From contig JAFRNP010000005.1 of the NCBI GenBank assembly GCA_017430145.1, positions 1 through 38,385 on the forward strand: a stretch of 38,385 nt of DNA. The letters are read 5' to 3'. Positions 1-6,693 of this stretch are shown here, one piece after another. The notes below the pieces were generated by a model. The model saw nothing but the letters and a program-made list of their open reading frames with translations. It had not been told where the DNA came from and ran no database searches. Numbering within the stretch: position 1 is the first letter of the stretch; every line of letters starts with the position of its first letter. Source of the stretch: Clostridia bacterium (GTDB taxonomy: Bacteria > Bacillota > Clostridia > Oscillospirales > Acutalibacteraceae). The position numbers and the translations under genes are program-made.

Positions 1-53
1 AAAAGCAGGGCCGTCAGCAGCAGAGAAAGCAATCTGTTTGTCGTTTTTATCAT
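1..53 (-). CDS. 5' end of a secreted or lipoprotein gene (truncated by window edge)
   Basis: Reading leftward from an ATG at 53, the first 17 codons encode a short basic stretch followed by a leucine-rich hydrophobic run (MIKTTNRLLSLLLTALL), which is typical of a signal peptide n- and h-region. A good ribosome site (GGGAGG) lies about 8 nt upstream and a well-formed promoter further up. The protein continues beyond base 1, so the mature product cannot be identified. Confidence 0.7.
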   Translation of the reverse strand, partial: MIKTTNRLLSLLLTALL

Positions 54-93
54 CCCGGTATACCTCCCTGATAAAACAAATGATTACTTTCTC

Positions 94-122
94 ATCATAT
101 CATACCTCAACCTGATATACAA
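94..122 (-). promoter_or_regulatory. sigma-A promoter for the truncated leftward gene
   Basis: On the minus strand there is a -35 box TTGTAT (122-117), a 17-bp spacer and a -10 box TATGAT (99-94), about 40 bp upstream of the start codon at 53. Confidence 0.7.
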
Positions 123-172
123 GCCCTTATTTTTAGCAGCACGGTCTCCGCCGTCCGGGGAAAATCAGACGT

Positions 173-213
173 GACAGTTCCCCGATTGACTGACGTAAAT
201 CGGGATAACCGTC
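173..213. repeat. REP-like imperfect palindrome
   Basis: GACAGTTCCCCGATT (173-187) is an imperfect reverse complement of AATCGGGATAACCGTC (198-213), with a 10-nt loop. The inner 7 bp (CCCGATT/AATCGGG) are perfect. The GGGAACTGTC/GGACGGTT wording resembles short palindromic repeats scattered in clostridial intergenic DNA. Only one clear copy is visible here. Confidence 0.45.
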
Positions 214-477
214 CCGCTGATTGTCCCCTTTGCCCGCGCGGATCTTTCAGCCGCAGCCGGGGGTGTTTATCGGTCTGACGGTCCCTGTTATCTTTTCTAT
301 TGCCTGACGGTTCCTTTTATTTTTGCTTTGATTTCCTACTTGCGTGATTTTGCGGCGGGGGCGTCGATTGGTCTTTGATCAACGCGCCAACGCGTGTTCC
401 TTTTTTTCACTTTTATAACTTTTCACTTTCCACTTTCCGTCCTCATGCGTTCCTCTGAGGCACAAACGTAAAAAAGG

Positions 478-2103
478 CTACCCGCATATCCCTTCCACGA
501 TCGCACGGAACACGGGCGCGCAGTCTTTGGCTGCAGTGGTCCCGTATTCGTTGAACACGACCACTGTCAAAAGCGGTTCCTCCGCCGGAAAGCAGCCGCA
601 AAACCAGGTGCAGAGCTGCTCGGCGCCGGTACTGTCCGGGCGGCCGGTCTGGGCGGTGGCGGTTTTGCCAGCCGCGGAGATCAGGGGGGAAGCGCCGTTT
701 TTGCCGGTGCCGTCCGTCATATTGTACTGCAGCGCCCGGGTGATCGTTTGACAGGTCTCTTCCGTCAGCACCCGCCGTTCGGTCTCGTTGCGGTATTCGG
801 CGTAGACTTTTGCTTCGTCGTCAAGAAGCGCCTTCATCAGCCGCGGCGCACGGTAGACGCCGCCGTTCGCGATCGCCGAGTACGCCGCCGCCATCTGCAG
901 GGGCGTCGCCAGTAACCTGCCCTGCCCGAAGCTGAAATTCGCAAGTTCCGCCGGCGCAATCCCTTCCGATTCCGGCAGCTTGCCCGCGGCGGAGGCAAGC
1001 GTCGAACAAAGTTCCGCTTTTTCGCCGAGCCCCAGCGAATTTGCGGTTTTTATAAGCGCCGCGGCGCCGGTACGCTGAGCGAGGTCGATAAAGTAGCAGT
1101 TGCAGGAATTGGCGATCGCGTCGTCCAGCCCCTCCCGGCCGTGGGCGTTGCCGTGATAGCAGGTAAAATGCGTTTCGCCCACGTCCGCCGCGCCGGTGCA
1201 GGTAAAGCCCGCGTCGGTTTCAACCCCGTTTTCGAGGGCGGCGGCAGCGATCAGCGGCTTCATCACCGAGCCCACCGGGTATGCCTCCAGCGCCCGGTCG
1301 ATGAAGGGCAGGCGCCCGTCCGACAGGGACTTTTCGACGTTTTCGGGGTCGTAGACCGGCGTGGAGGCGATTGCGAGGATATCGCAGGTTTCAGCGTCCA
1401 TCACGACGGCGGCGCCCTGTTCGATCCCGCCGTCGGCCAGCGCCCGTTCGGTCAGAAGCTGGATCTCTCTGTCGATCGTCAGCATAACGCCGGCTTTGCT
1501 GCAGTAGCCGTCGCTGACGACCGTGAGACCTGCGCCCGCCAGCGCTTCGCCCCCGGCGCCCGCGGTATACTGCGCCGAAAGCGTGCCGGACGCAGCCTTT
1601 AAGATCCGGTCAAACGCGAGCTCCACGCCGCAAACGCCTTTGCCGTCGCCGTCGAGATAACCGAGGACGTGGACGGCAGGCTGCAAAGCTTCATACCGGC
1701 GGACGACCGACACGTTTTTGCAGAAGGCCGATTCTTCCAGCCGCACGTTCGGGACCGTGTAAAGGACGCCGTCGGCTTTTTTTGCGCTGCTGCCGGAAAG
1801 GGATTGCAGCAGGGAAGCCGTGGCAGGGGAGGAAAGGACCACCGCCAGAGGGTCGCTGCCGGCGTTTACCAGCGGACGGCCGAAGCGGTCGACGATCATC
1901 CCGCGCGACTGCGCAAGCAGGACGCTGCGGACGCCCGCCCAGGCGCCCGCGGCCGAATATTGATGCTGTACGTAGGTGAGGCGCAGAAAAACGCCTGCAA
2001 CTGTGACGGCAAACGCGGCGCACACGGCGACCACGCGCTTTTCTGCGTAAAGTTTCCGTTTCTTTTTCATGCCTTTAGTATGTGAAAACGGACCATTTTT
2101 CAT
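478..2103 (-). CDS. class B penicillin-binding protein (peptidoglycan transpeptidase)
   Basis: A membrane-anchored D,D-transpeptidase that would cross-link peptidoglycan outside the membrane. It has a basic N-terminus, one transmembrane segment (about residues 23-42), a short N-terminal module containing RGMIVDRFGRPL, and a C-terminal transpeptidase domain. The active-site SxxK is S279-V-M-K282, and the second motif SxN is S333-C-N335. The third motif reads K480-T-A rather than the usual KTG, within AAGKTATAQTG. At 541 aa it is short for SpoVD or PBP2 and has no PASTA repeats. The start is uncertain: ATG at 2103 and the internal ATG at 2070 (MKKKRK) both lack a strong ribosome site. It is transcribed alone, divergently from the next gene. 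It resembles FtsI/SpoVD/PbpA-type enzymes, but which cell-wall process it serves cannot be decided from sequence. Confidence 0.9.
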   Translation of the reverse strand: MKNGPFSHTKGMKKKRKLYAEKRVVAVCAAFAVTVAGVFLRLTYVQHQYSAAGAWAGVRSVLLAQSRGMIVDRFGRPLVNAGSDPLAVVLSSPATASLLQSLSGSSAKKADGVLYTVPNVRLEESAFCKNVSVVRRYEALQPAVHVLGYLDGDGKGVCGVELAFDRILKAASGTLSAQYTAGAGGEALAGAGLTVVSDGYCSKAGVMLTIDREIQLLTERALADGGIEQGAAVVMDAETCDILAIASTPVYDPENVEKSLSDGRLPFIDRALEAYPVGSVMKPLIAAAALENGVETDAGFTCTGAADVGETHFTCYHGNAHGREGLDDAIANSCNCYFIDLAQRTGAAALIKTANSLGLGEKAELCSTLASAAGKLPESEGIAPAELANFSFGQGRLLATPLQMAAAYSAIANGGVYRAPRLMKALLDDEAKVYAEYRNETERRVLTEETCQTITRALQYNMTDGTGKNGASPLISAAGKTATAQTGRPDSTGAEQLCTWFCGCFPAEEPLLTVVVFNEYGTTAAKDCAPVFRAIVEGICG

Positions 2104-2120
2104 ACACCCGAAAAAAAAGC

Positions 2121-2149
2121 TTGTGTTTTTTGCCGCAGCGGTCTATAAT
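2121..2149 (+). promoter_or_regulatory. sigma-A promoter for the small membrane protein gene
   Basis: -35 TTGTGT (2121-2126), 17-bp spacer, -10 TATAAT (2144-2149). The predicted start point (about 2156) places a stem-loop at the extreme 5' end of the mRNA. Confidence 0.75.
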
Positions 2150-2157
2150 AAAAAAAA

Positions 2158-2182
2158 CGCCGCACTTATCCCGGGTGCGGCG
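2158..2182 (+). other. 5'-terminal mRNA stem-loop
   Basis: CGCCGCAC (2158-2165) and GTGCGGCG (2175-2182) form a perfect 8-bp stem with a 9-nt loop immediately after the predicted transcription start. This is a common arrangement for stabilising an mRNA 5' end. Read on the opposite strand, the same stem is followed by eight T residues, so it could also stop leftward antisense transcription toward the PBP gene. Confidence 0.5.
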
Positions 2183-2209
2183 ATCACTTGAACGATAGGA
2201 ATGCAAACA

Positions 2210-2812
2210 ATGCCTATAAAAGAAATGCCGGCGTTTGTTTTTTCGCATAAAAACGTACTGCGTGCGGTGATCTATTCCCTGATCGCAATGGCAATGCTGC
2301 TGGTTCAGTTCATCCTGATGAAACGCAATGTGCTCACCGTGATCTTTGACGTGATCATCCCGTTTTCCGCCGCCGTCACGTTCGGCTGCTACGCGATCAC
2401 CATGGCGATGGACCGCCCGGTCATCCTGATCATGCCGTCGACCGTCTATTTTATATCCCTGCTGATCCGCCAGCTGATCTCCATTGAAGTCGGCGCCCAT
2501 GAAACGTACCCCACGTTTATTGCGGTCGAGCTGATCCCGTACCTGTTTTACTGTATCTCCGTCTCTACGGGCAAGCTCAAAAAAGTGACGGGCATCGTGC
2601 TGCGCATCGGCTGCGGCGTGCTGATCGCGGCGGTCGTCGTCTTTCTGGTGCTGGCGATCTTTTTCAGGATCATGCTCACCGCCAACATGCGCAACACCAT
2701 CGGGATGTGCTTCGGGATGCTGGCGATCGTGTGCATCTACCTCGGGATGTACGAACAGCTCCAGATCGCGGGCATCGCGAAACGCAGCCGCTCCCACGCG
2801 GCGGAAGACTGA
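2210..2812 (+). CDS. multi-pass membrane protein of unknown function
   Basis: A 200-aa hydrophobic protein with about five predicted membrane helices: roughly residues 18-35, 43-65, 72-92, 105-125 and 140-190 (the last stretch probably two helices). It ends in a short basic cytoplasmic tail (AKRSRSHAAED). I recognise no family motif. ATG 2210 (MPIKEMPAF) is preferred over the in-frame ATG at 2201 because the ribosome site GATAGGA lies 9 nt upstream of 2210 and directly abuts 2201. It has its own promoter and faces away from the PBP gene. A tRNA gene follows 72 bp downstream without an obvious terminator between them. Confidence 0.75.
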   Translation: MPIKEMPAFVFSHKNVLRAVIYSLIAMAMLLVQFILMKRNVLTVIFDVIIPFSAAVTFGCYAITMAMDRPVILIMPSTVYFISLLIRQLISIEVGAHETYPTFIAVELIPYLFYCISVSTGKLKKVTGIVLRIGCGVLIAAVVVFLVLAIFFRIMLTANMRNTIGMCFGMLAIVCIYLGMYEQLQIAGIAKRSRSHAAED

Positions 2813-2884
2813 TTCGGTCAGGAATTAGGAGTCGGGAATTGCCCGGGGTGAAGGGCAGAACGGAGATAATAAACAGGTTATTAC

Positions 2885-2969
2885 GCGGGTATGGTGAAAC
2901 TGGCAAACACGTTGGATTTAGGTTCCAATGGGAACACCCTTGCAGGTTCGAGTCCTGTTACCCGCACCA
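2885..2969 (+). tRNA. tRNA-Leu (anticodon TAG)
   Basis: A complete type II cloverleaf. The acceptor GCGGGTA (2885-2891) pairs with TACCCGC (2959-2965), followed by the discriminator A and an encoded CCA (2967-2969). The anticodon stem TTGGA/TCCAA encloses the loop TTTAGGT, giving anticodon TAG for CUA and related Leu codons. A short variable arm follows, then a T-arm with GGTTCGAGTCC. A strong terminator follows directly. Confidence 0.97.
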
Positions 2970-2974
2970 AACTC

Positions 2975-3030
2975 AAGAAATCCGAACCAGATCTTCCCAA
3001 TGGAAGACGGGTTCGGATTTCTTCTTTTCT
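2975..3030 (+). terminator. intrinsic terminator after tRNA-Leu
   Basis: AAGAAATCCGAACC (2975-2988) pairs with GGTTCGGATTTCTT (3010-3023). An inner CTTCC/GGAAG stem and a following TTCTTTTCTTCT tract complete the structure. Confidence 0.85.
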
Positions 3031-3188
3031 TCTCGTATGACTTAACCGGTCAAAAGTTTTCGCCGGATATTCTTTCCGAATCGATAAATAAGCGCTTGGG
3101 ACCAAAACCGGGCGTTGGGAGAAAAGTATGCCTGCATGGCCTGCGCCGGTCGTTTTTTGCTTTTTTGCACAGGGAAACTGCGGGTTGC

Positions 3189-3217
3189 TTGCATTCCGGT
3201 TACCCATGGGCTATAAT
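3189..3217 (+). promoter_or_regulatory. sigma-A promoter for the XRE/zinc-ribbon regulator
   Basis: -35 TTGCAT (3189-3194), 17-bp spacer, perfect -10 TATAAT (3212-3217). The predicted start lies only about 15 nt upstream of the ribosome site. Confidence 0.8.
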
Positions 3218-3238
3218 ACAGGCAGAGGAGGTGCCGGA

Positions 3239-4003
3239 ATGGACACAAAAAACGTAATTTATGAACTCAGGACGCAAAACGGCCTTTCCCAGGACGAGCT
3301 GGCCGAAAAGGTCTACGTGACCCGGCAGGCGGTCTCCCGCTGGGAAAACGGCGAGACCGTCCCGAATACCGAGACGCTGAAACTGCTGTCGAAGCTGTTC
3401 GACGTATCCATCAACACGCTGCTGGGCGCGCCCCGGAAGCTTGTCTGCCAGTGCTGCGGCATGCCGCTGGAGGATGCGATCATCGGCAGGGAAAAGGACG
3501 GAACGCTTAACGAATCCTACTGCAAATGGTGCTACGCCGACGGCACGTATACCTACAGCAATATGGACGATCTGATCGACGTGTGCATCCCCCATATGGA
3601 AAAGGAGGGCTTTACCGAGGAACAGGCCCGCGCGTACATGAAGCAGAAGCTGCCGACCCTCGATTACTGGAAGCGGTACGAGGAGCTCAGCGACAACGGG
3701 CAGTTTGAGGCGTTCAAGCAGCAGCTTGTAAAAGAGATCAACGCGCTGCAGATCGAAGGGATGCCGGAGGTCAAAAAGCTCAACGCGCTGGTCGGCAAGT
3801 TCGTGAACCTGTCATACCGTTTGCCGAACGGCAAATACGTGCAGTTTCTGAATGACGAAACGACCTATCTCGGCACCCAGCTGGAGCCGCAGTTCGGCGG
3901 GGAGAGGTGCTTCGGGGTACTGGCGAATATGGATTTTATCCTTGTGTGCACCTACGCCGCCGGGGGCGCCGACCCGGAGCTGGTCATATACAAAAAAAGA
4001 TAA
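3239..4003 (+). CDS. XRE-type regulator with zinc-ribbon domain
   Basis: A 254-aa cytoplasmic protein. Residues 5-60 form a Cro/C1-type helix-turn-helix (LSQDELAEKVYVTRQAVSRW), which binds operator DNA. Next comes a putative zinc ribbon with Cys70, Cys73, Cys95 and Cys98 (CQCCGMPL ... CKWCYADGTY), the pattern of the 'Zn_ribbon_2' family often fused to XRE domains in Clostridia. The remaining C-terminal part (about 120-254) is an uncharacterised sensing-like domain. ATG 3239 is chosen because GAGGAGGTG stands 7 nt upstream and the HTH begins there; longer in-frame starts precede the promoter. The gene stands alone. Its target and ligand are unknown. Its TAA stop is the left edge of a MITE-like element. 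Confidence 0.88.
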   Translation: MDTKNVIYELRTQNGLSQDELAEKVYVTRQAVSRWENGETVPNTETLKLLSKLFDVSINTLLGAPRKLVCQCCGMPLEDAIIGREKDGTLNESYCKWCYADGTYTYSNMDDLIDVCIPHMEKEGFTEEQARAYMKQKLPTLDYWKRYEELSDNGQFEAFKQQLVKEINALQIEGMPEVKKLNALVGKFVNLSYRLPNGKYVQFLNDETTYLGTQLEPQFGGERCFGVLANMDFILVCTYAAGGADPELVIYKKR

Positions 4004-4004
4004 A

Positions 4005-4165
4005 GGCAACACCGCATAATTCCGGTGTGCGGATTGCGCAGTAGATTTTTTCGTCAGATTGTACAGATTTGACGCCGTCAACCGGGCGGTTGGCAAGGAA
4101 AATCTGTGCAGGATGACGGAATAAAGATCAAGCAAGGCGTGCGCCGCGAATTGTGCGGTGTTGCC
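4005..4165. mobile_element. MITE-like element, 161 bp, with terminal inverted repeats
   Basis: The 18-bp ends (4005-4022 and 4148-4165) are inverted repeats matching at 17 of 18 positions (outer part GGCAACACCGCA). A second nested inverted repeat (TTCGTCAGATTGTACAGATT near 4048-4068 against AAATCTGTGCAGGATGACGG near 4099-4119) lets the whole unit fold into one long imperfect hairpin. The element is flanked by a direct TAAA on both sides (4001-4004 and 4166-4169), as expected of a short target duplication. It has no coding capacity, so movement would need a transposase from elsewhere. Confidence 0.7.
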
Positions 4166-4171
4166 TAAAGC

Positions 4172-4206
4172 AAAGGGGCAGGATCCGGATCGGGATCTGC
4201 CCTTTT
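4172..4206. terminator. possible bidirectional terminator
   Basis: AAAGGGGCAGGATC pairs, with two single-base bulges, with GATCTGCCCTTT. The T-tracts are short on both sides (TTTT rightward, TTTGCTTT leftward). It would serve the leftward methyltransferase gene. Confidence 0.45.
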
Positions 4207-4216
4207 GACGTGAGGA

Positions 4217-4978
4217 TCAAAGCCTGAAGGCGGCGAGGGAGACGACGTGGCGGACCGTGAAATCCGGGGGACAGCGCGAGAGCATGGCAAGGTGCGCCGC
4301 CTCCCATTTTTTGAAGGTCTCGGCGTCCATGGAGGCCAGCGTCCCGCGGCAGGCGCGCATCCTGCCGTGCCAGCTCCCGGGCGAAAACGGCAGATCGGCA
4401 AAAAAGCTTTCCGTCTGCATGTCTGGGAACAGCGCGTCCGCCATATCCCGTTTCGCGGCTTCCGACGAGCGCCAGCCGGGGTTCAGCGACCGGACGATCC
4501 GGCTGCTTTCGGCGGCGATCGGGTCGTCGGCGGTCCAGTCCATAAAGATCTTGATAAAGACCCCGCCGGGCTTTATGAGCCGTCTGAGCTCCTTTTGCAT
4601 GGCGTCCCTGTCGAAATAGAAAAAGCACTGGGCGGCTGTGACCGCGTCAAAGCTGCCCGACGGCAGCCCCGTGCGTTCGGCGGGCGCAACCAGGTATGTA
4701 ACGTCCATGCCGTATGCTGCGGCCTCCCGTTTCGCGTATGCGATCTGTTCGGCGGAGATATCGGCGCCCGTGATCTTCGCGTTGGGGTTATACAGGTTTT
4801 TCGGCAGCACGCCGGTCCCGGTGCCGAGGTCCAGCCACGCGGTGCCGTCGGCTGCCACGCCGAAGGCTTTCAGCCGTTCGTAGAGCGCGGCAGGGTAGAT
4901 ATCCCGATACCTGGCGTATGCGGCGGACGTTTTGCCGAAATCGAACGCCTGTCCGTTGTCGACGGCGCTTATTTCCAT
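4217..4978 (-). CDS. class I SAM-dependent methyltransferase
   Basis: A 253-aa cytoplasmic protein with the Rossmann methyltransferase core. Motif I LDLGTGTG (residues 49-56) binds S-adenosylmethionine, an acidic residue follows in GADISAEQIAYA, and the post-I region ends with FDAVTAAQCFFYFD and LRRLIKPGGVF. The second half resembles small-molecule (UbiE/trans-aconitate-like) methyltransferases. The substrate cannot be deduced. ATG 4978 is used because GGAGG sits 8 nt upstream; the upstream in-frame GTG (4987) overlaps that ribosome site and is unlikely. The gene stands alone and diverges from the gene at 5091. Confidence 0.88.
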   Translation of the reverse strand: MEISAVDNGQAFDFGKTSAAYARYRDIYPAALYERLKAFGVAADGTAWLDLGTGTGVLPKNLYNPNAKITGADISAEQIAYAKREAAAYGMDVTYLVAPAERTGLPSGSFDAVTAAQCFFYFDRDAMQKELRRLIKPGGVFIKIFMDWTADDPIAAESSRIVRSLNPGWRSSEAAKRDMADALFPDMQTESFFADLPFSPGSWHGRMRACRGTLASMDAETFKKWEAAHLAMLSRCPPDFTVRHVVSLAAFRL

Positions 4979-5029
4979 TGCGGTCACCTCCGGAAAAATG
5001 ATAAAAAGAAACAGACGGTATATATACGG

Positions 5030-5058
5030 TTGCGGAAAGAAGCGGAATATGGTATGAT
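5030..5058 (+). promoter_or_regulatory. extended -10 promoter for the gene at 5091
   Basis: -35 TTGCGG (5030-5035), 17-bp spacer ending in TGG, -10 TATGAT (5053-5058). Confidence 0.75.
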
Positions 5059-5090
5059 GGAACCGATCAATAAAAAGGAGACCTTAAAAA

Positions 5091-6605
5091 ATGAAGATCG
5101 GCGTCAACCTGTTTGAATCGGCCGTACTGGACGGCGACCCCGGATGCGCGGCGCTTTTGGCTTGCCGTCCGGATCTCGTCGTCTGCCATATGTCCCCGGG
5201 GGAGACAGCGGGCGCAGAGGGCACGCAAAAGGCGGCGCGGCTGCGGGATCTTTTTTTGTCGGAAGACGTGGACCTGATCGCGGATTTCGAGTTCCAGAAC
5301 GTCGCAGGCAGCGCCGTCGACGCGGACGGTATCGACTGGTGCCGCGCGCCGGACGGCGGGCACCGGCTGCACCCGAACCCCGCGTTTCTGAAAACGCTCG
5401 CCGACGGCGGGCGGCTGATCGGCGCGATTTACGACGAATTCGATTATGCCGTTTCCACAGGCAACCTCTCGTTGTGGCTCGGCAGCAAGCGGACCTTCGG
5501 GGCGCCCGCGTTTCCGGAGCCCGAAACCGGGGACGTATACGCCCATGGGGAGGCGGTGGCGCAGGCGATAGCTCAGGACGTGCGGCGCGTAAAAGCCGCC
5601 GGCGTGCCCGCCTTTGCGGGGGAGCACGTGTTTCCGGTGTTTTACCACCTGTTTGCCCGCTGCGGGATGGTCCCGAATTACAAGGCGCAAAAGGAGAGCT
5701 GCTCAAATCTCCAGTACGCCGTCGCCGCGGGCGCGGCGCTGCAGTATCACCTGCCGCTGTGGAGCTGTATCGATATGTGGTACCGGCAGAAGTTCCCGGG
5801 CCACAGCGCGGACGAGCTGTACCGGAACCTGCTGTTTGCGTGGCATGCGGGCGTTTCGCTCGCCTACGTGGAATCGGCGCCTGCTTTGACCGACGGCGGG
5901 GCGCTCAATGCAAACGGAAAGGCGCTGCAGCGCTTTATTTCGGGGTATAAAGGGCGTTCCCCCGGGTATACGGCGGCGGATTACCGGCCGGAGATCGGGA
6001 TCATCCGTTACGACGACGGCTGGTGGGGCCAGAACGCCTTTTGGGCACACGGGCTATTCGGCAGCCGCCGTCTGCCGCACGACAGGCGCAGTACCGAGTG
6101 GATCCGGGCGGTGCATCTTGTCACCCGGGGAGAGAGCGGCAGGTTCAGTTTTAACCTGAACCGCATCGACCATACGCTGGTAAAGAGACACCGCGCGTTC
6201 AGTACCATGAATGCGCTGGCGGTGTTTGACGACCGGGTACGGGCGCAGACGCTTTCTTCCTTGAAACTGGTATTCCTCTGCGGCAGATATATCTCCCGGG
6301 AGACGATGGCGGACGTGGGCCGTCTGGTGCGTGAAAACGGCCTCGTGTGCGTCTGTCCGCGCCGCTTTGCGCCGGAACGCTTTTCCCTGCTCGCCGATAC
6401 GGCGTATACGGAGATCGCCGACGGGAAAGGGAGCTGGATCGTGACCGACGAGCTGCTTTCCGGGCGGCTCAGGCGGCGGCTGTCGCCTTATTTCGGGCGA
6501 AAAAACGAGATCCGCCTGCCGTTTGGGGACCGGGAGGTCAGATTTTCGCTGTCGGACAACGGAGACCTGGAGCTGATCGAGCAAATCGGGCAAGATGAAA
6601 AGTAA
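5091..6605 (+). CDS. glycosidase-like (TIM-barrel type) protein of unknown specificity
   Basis: A 504-aa cytoplasmic protein without signal peptide or membrane helix. The first 300 residues have the look of an alpha/beta barrel: repeated beta-strand/acidic segments such as VDLIADFEFQN, LIGAIYDEFDYA, GVPAFAGEHVFPVFYHLF, LWSCIDMWYRQKF and VSLAYVESAP. Aromatic and acidic residues cluster as in glycoside hydrolases. Residues 370-460 look like an alpha/beta amidotransferase-like domain (LKLVFLCGRYISRETM ... ENGLVCVCP), as found in some beta-galactosidase-like enzymes. The C-terminus is a small beta-rich tail. I cannot assign a family with confidence and no catalytic pair is certain. The start has a good ribosome site (AAGGAG, 9-13 nt upstream) and its own promoter. 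Confidence 0.6.
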   Translation: MKIGVNLFESAVLDGDPGCAALLACRPDLVVCHMSPGETAGAEGTQKAARLRDLFLSEDVDLIADFEFQNVAGSAVDADGIDWCRAPDGGHRLHPNPAFLKTLADGGRLIGAIYDEFDYAVSTGNLSLWLGSKRTFGAPAFPEPETGDVYAHGEAVAQAIAQDVRRVKAAGVPAFAGEHVFPVFYHLFARCGMVPNYKAQKESCSNLQYAVAAGAALQYHLPLWSCIDMWYRQKFPGHSADELYRNLLFAWHAGVSLAYVESAPALTDGGALNANGKALQRFISGYKGRSPGYTAADYRPEIGIIRYDDGWWGQNAFWAHGLFGSRRLPHDRRSTEWIRAVHLVTRGESGRFSFNLNRIDHTLVKRHRAFSTMNALAVFDDRVRAQTLSSLKLVFLCGRYISRETMADVGRLVRENGLVCVCPRRFAPERFSLLADTAYTEIADGKGSWIVTDELLSGRLRRRLSPYFGRKNEIRLPFGDREVRFSLSDNGDLELIEQIGQDEK

Positions 6606-6630
6606 AAAGTGAAAAGCTGCTTATGCGGGG

Positions 6631-6659
6631 TTGACAATTCCCCGTACTTTCTGTATGAT
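6631..6659 (+). promoter_or_regulatory. consensus sigma-A promoter for the DUF5050-like lipoprotein
   Basis: -35 TTGACA (6631-6636), 17-bp spacer, -10 TATGAT (6654-6659), 35 bp upstream of the start codon. Confidence 0.88.
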
Positions 6660-6693
6660 TACAGTATAAAAAATGAACGGGAGATGACGGAAT

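Larger units (their letters stand above)
54..477. other. gene-free region with degenerate REP-like sequence
   Basis: No convincing reading frame is present over about 420 bp. Apart from the promoter at 94-122 it holds a long imperfect palindrome (173-213) and a degenerate direct repeat of about 28 bp, copies near 271 and 302, each containing CTGACGGT. Toward the right end comes a run of CACTTTT/CACTTTCC-like words (408-438). No clear terminator with a T-run is visible for the leftward PBP gene; a weak CCTCA...TGAGG stem sits at about 441-460. Confidence 0.5.

Noticed and set aside
2075-2797. 240-codon leftward open frame opposite the small membrane protein
   Set aside because: Its composition is extremely His/Asp/Arg-rich, typical of the antisense of hydrophobic codons. 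The plus-strand gene has promoter, ribosome site and membrane helices.
2821-2884. dedicated promoter for tRNA-Leu
   Set aside because: TTGCCC and GATAAT occur but with a 20-bp spacer. Read-through from the upstream gene is equally likely, so no promoter is called.
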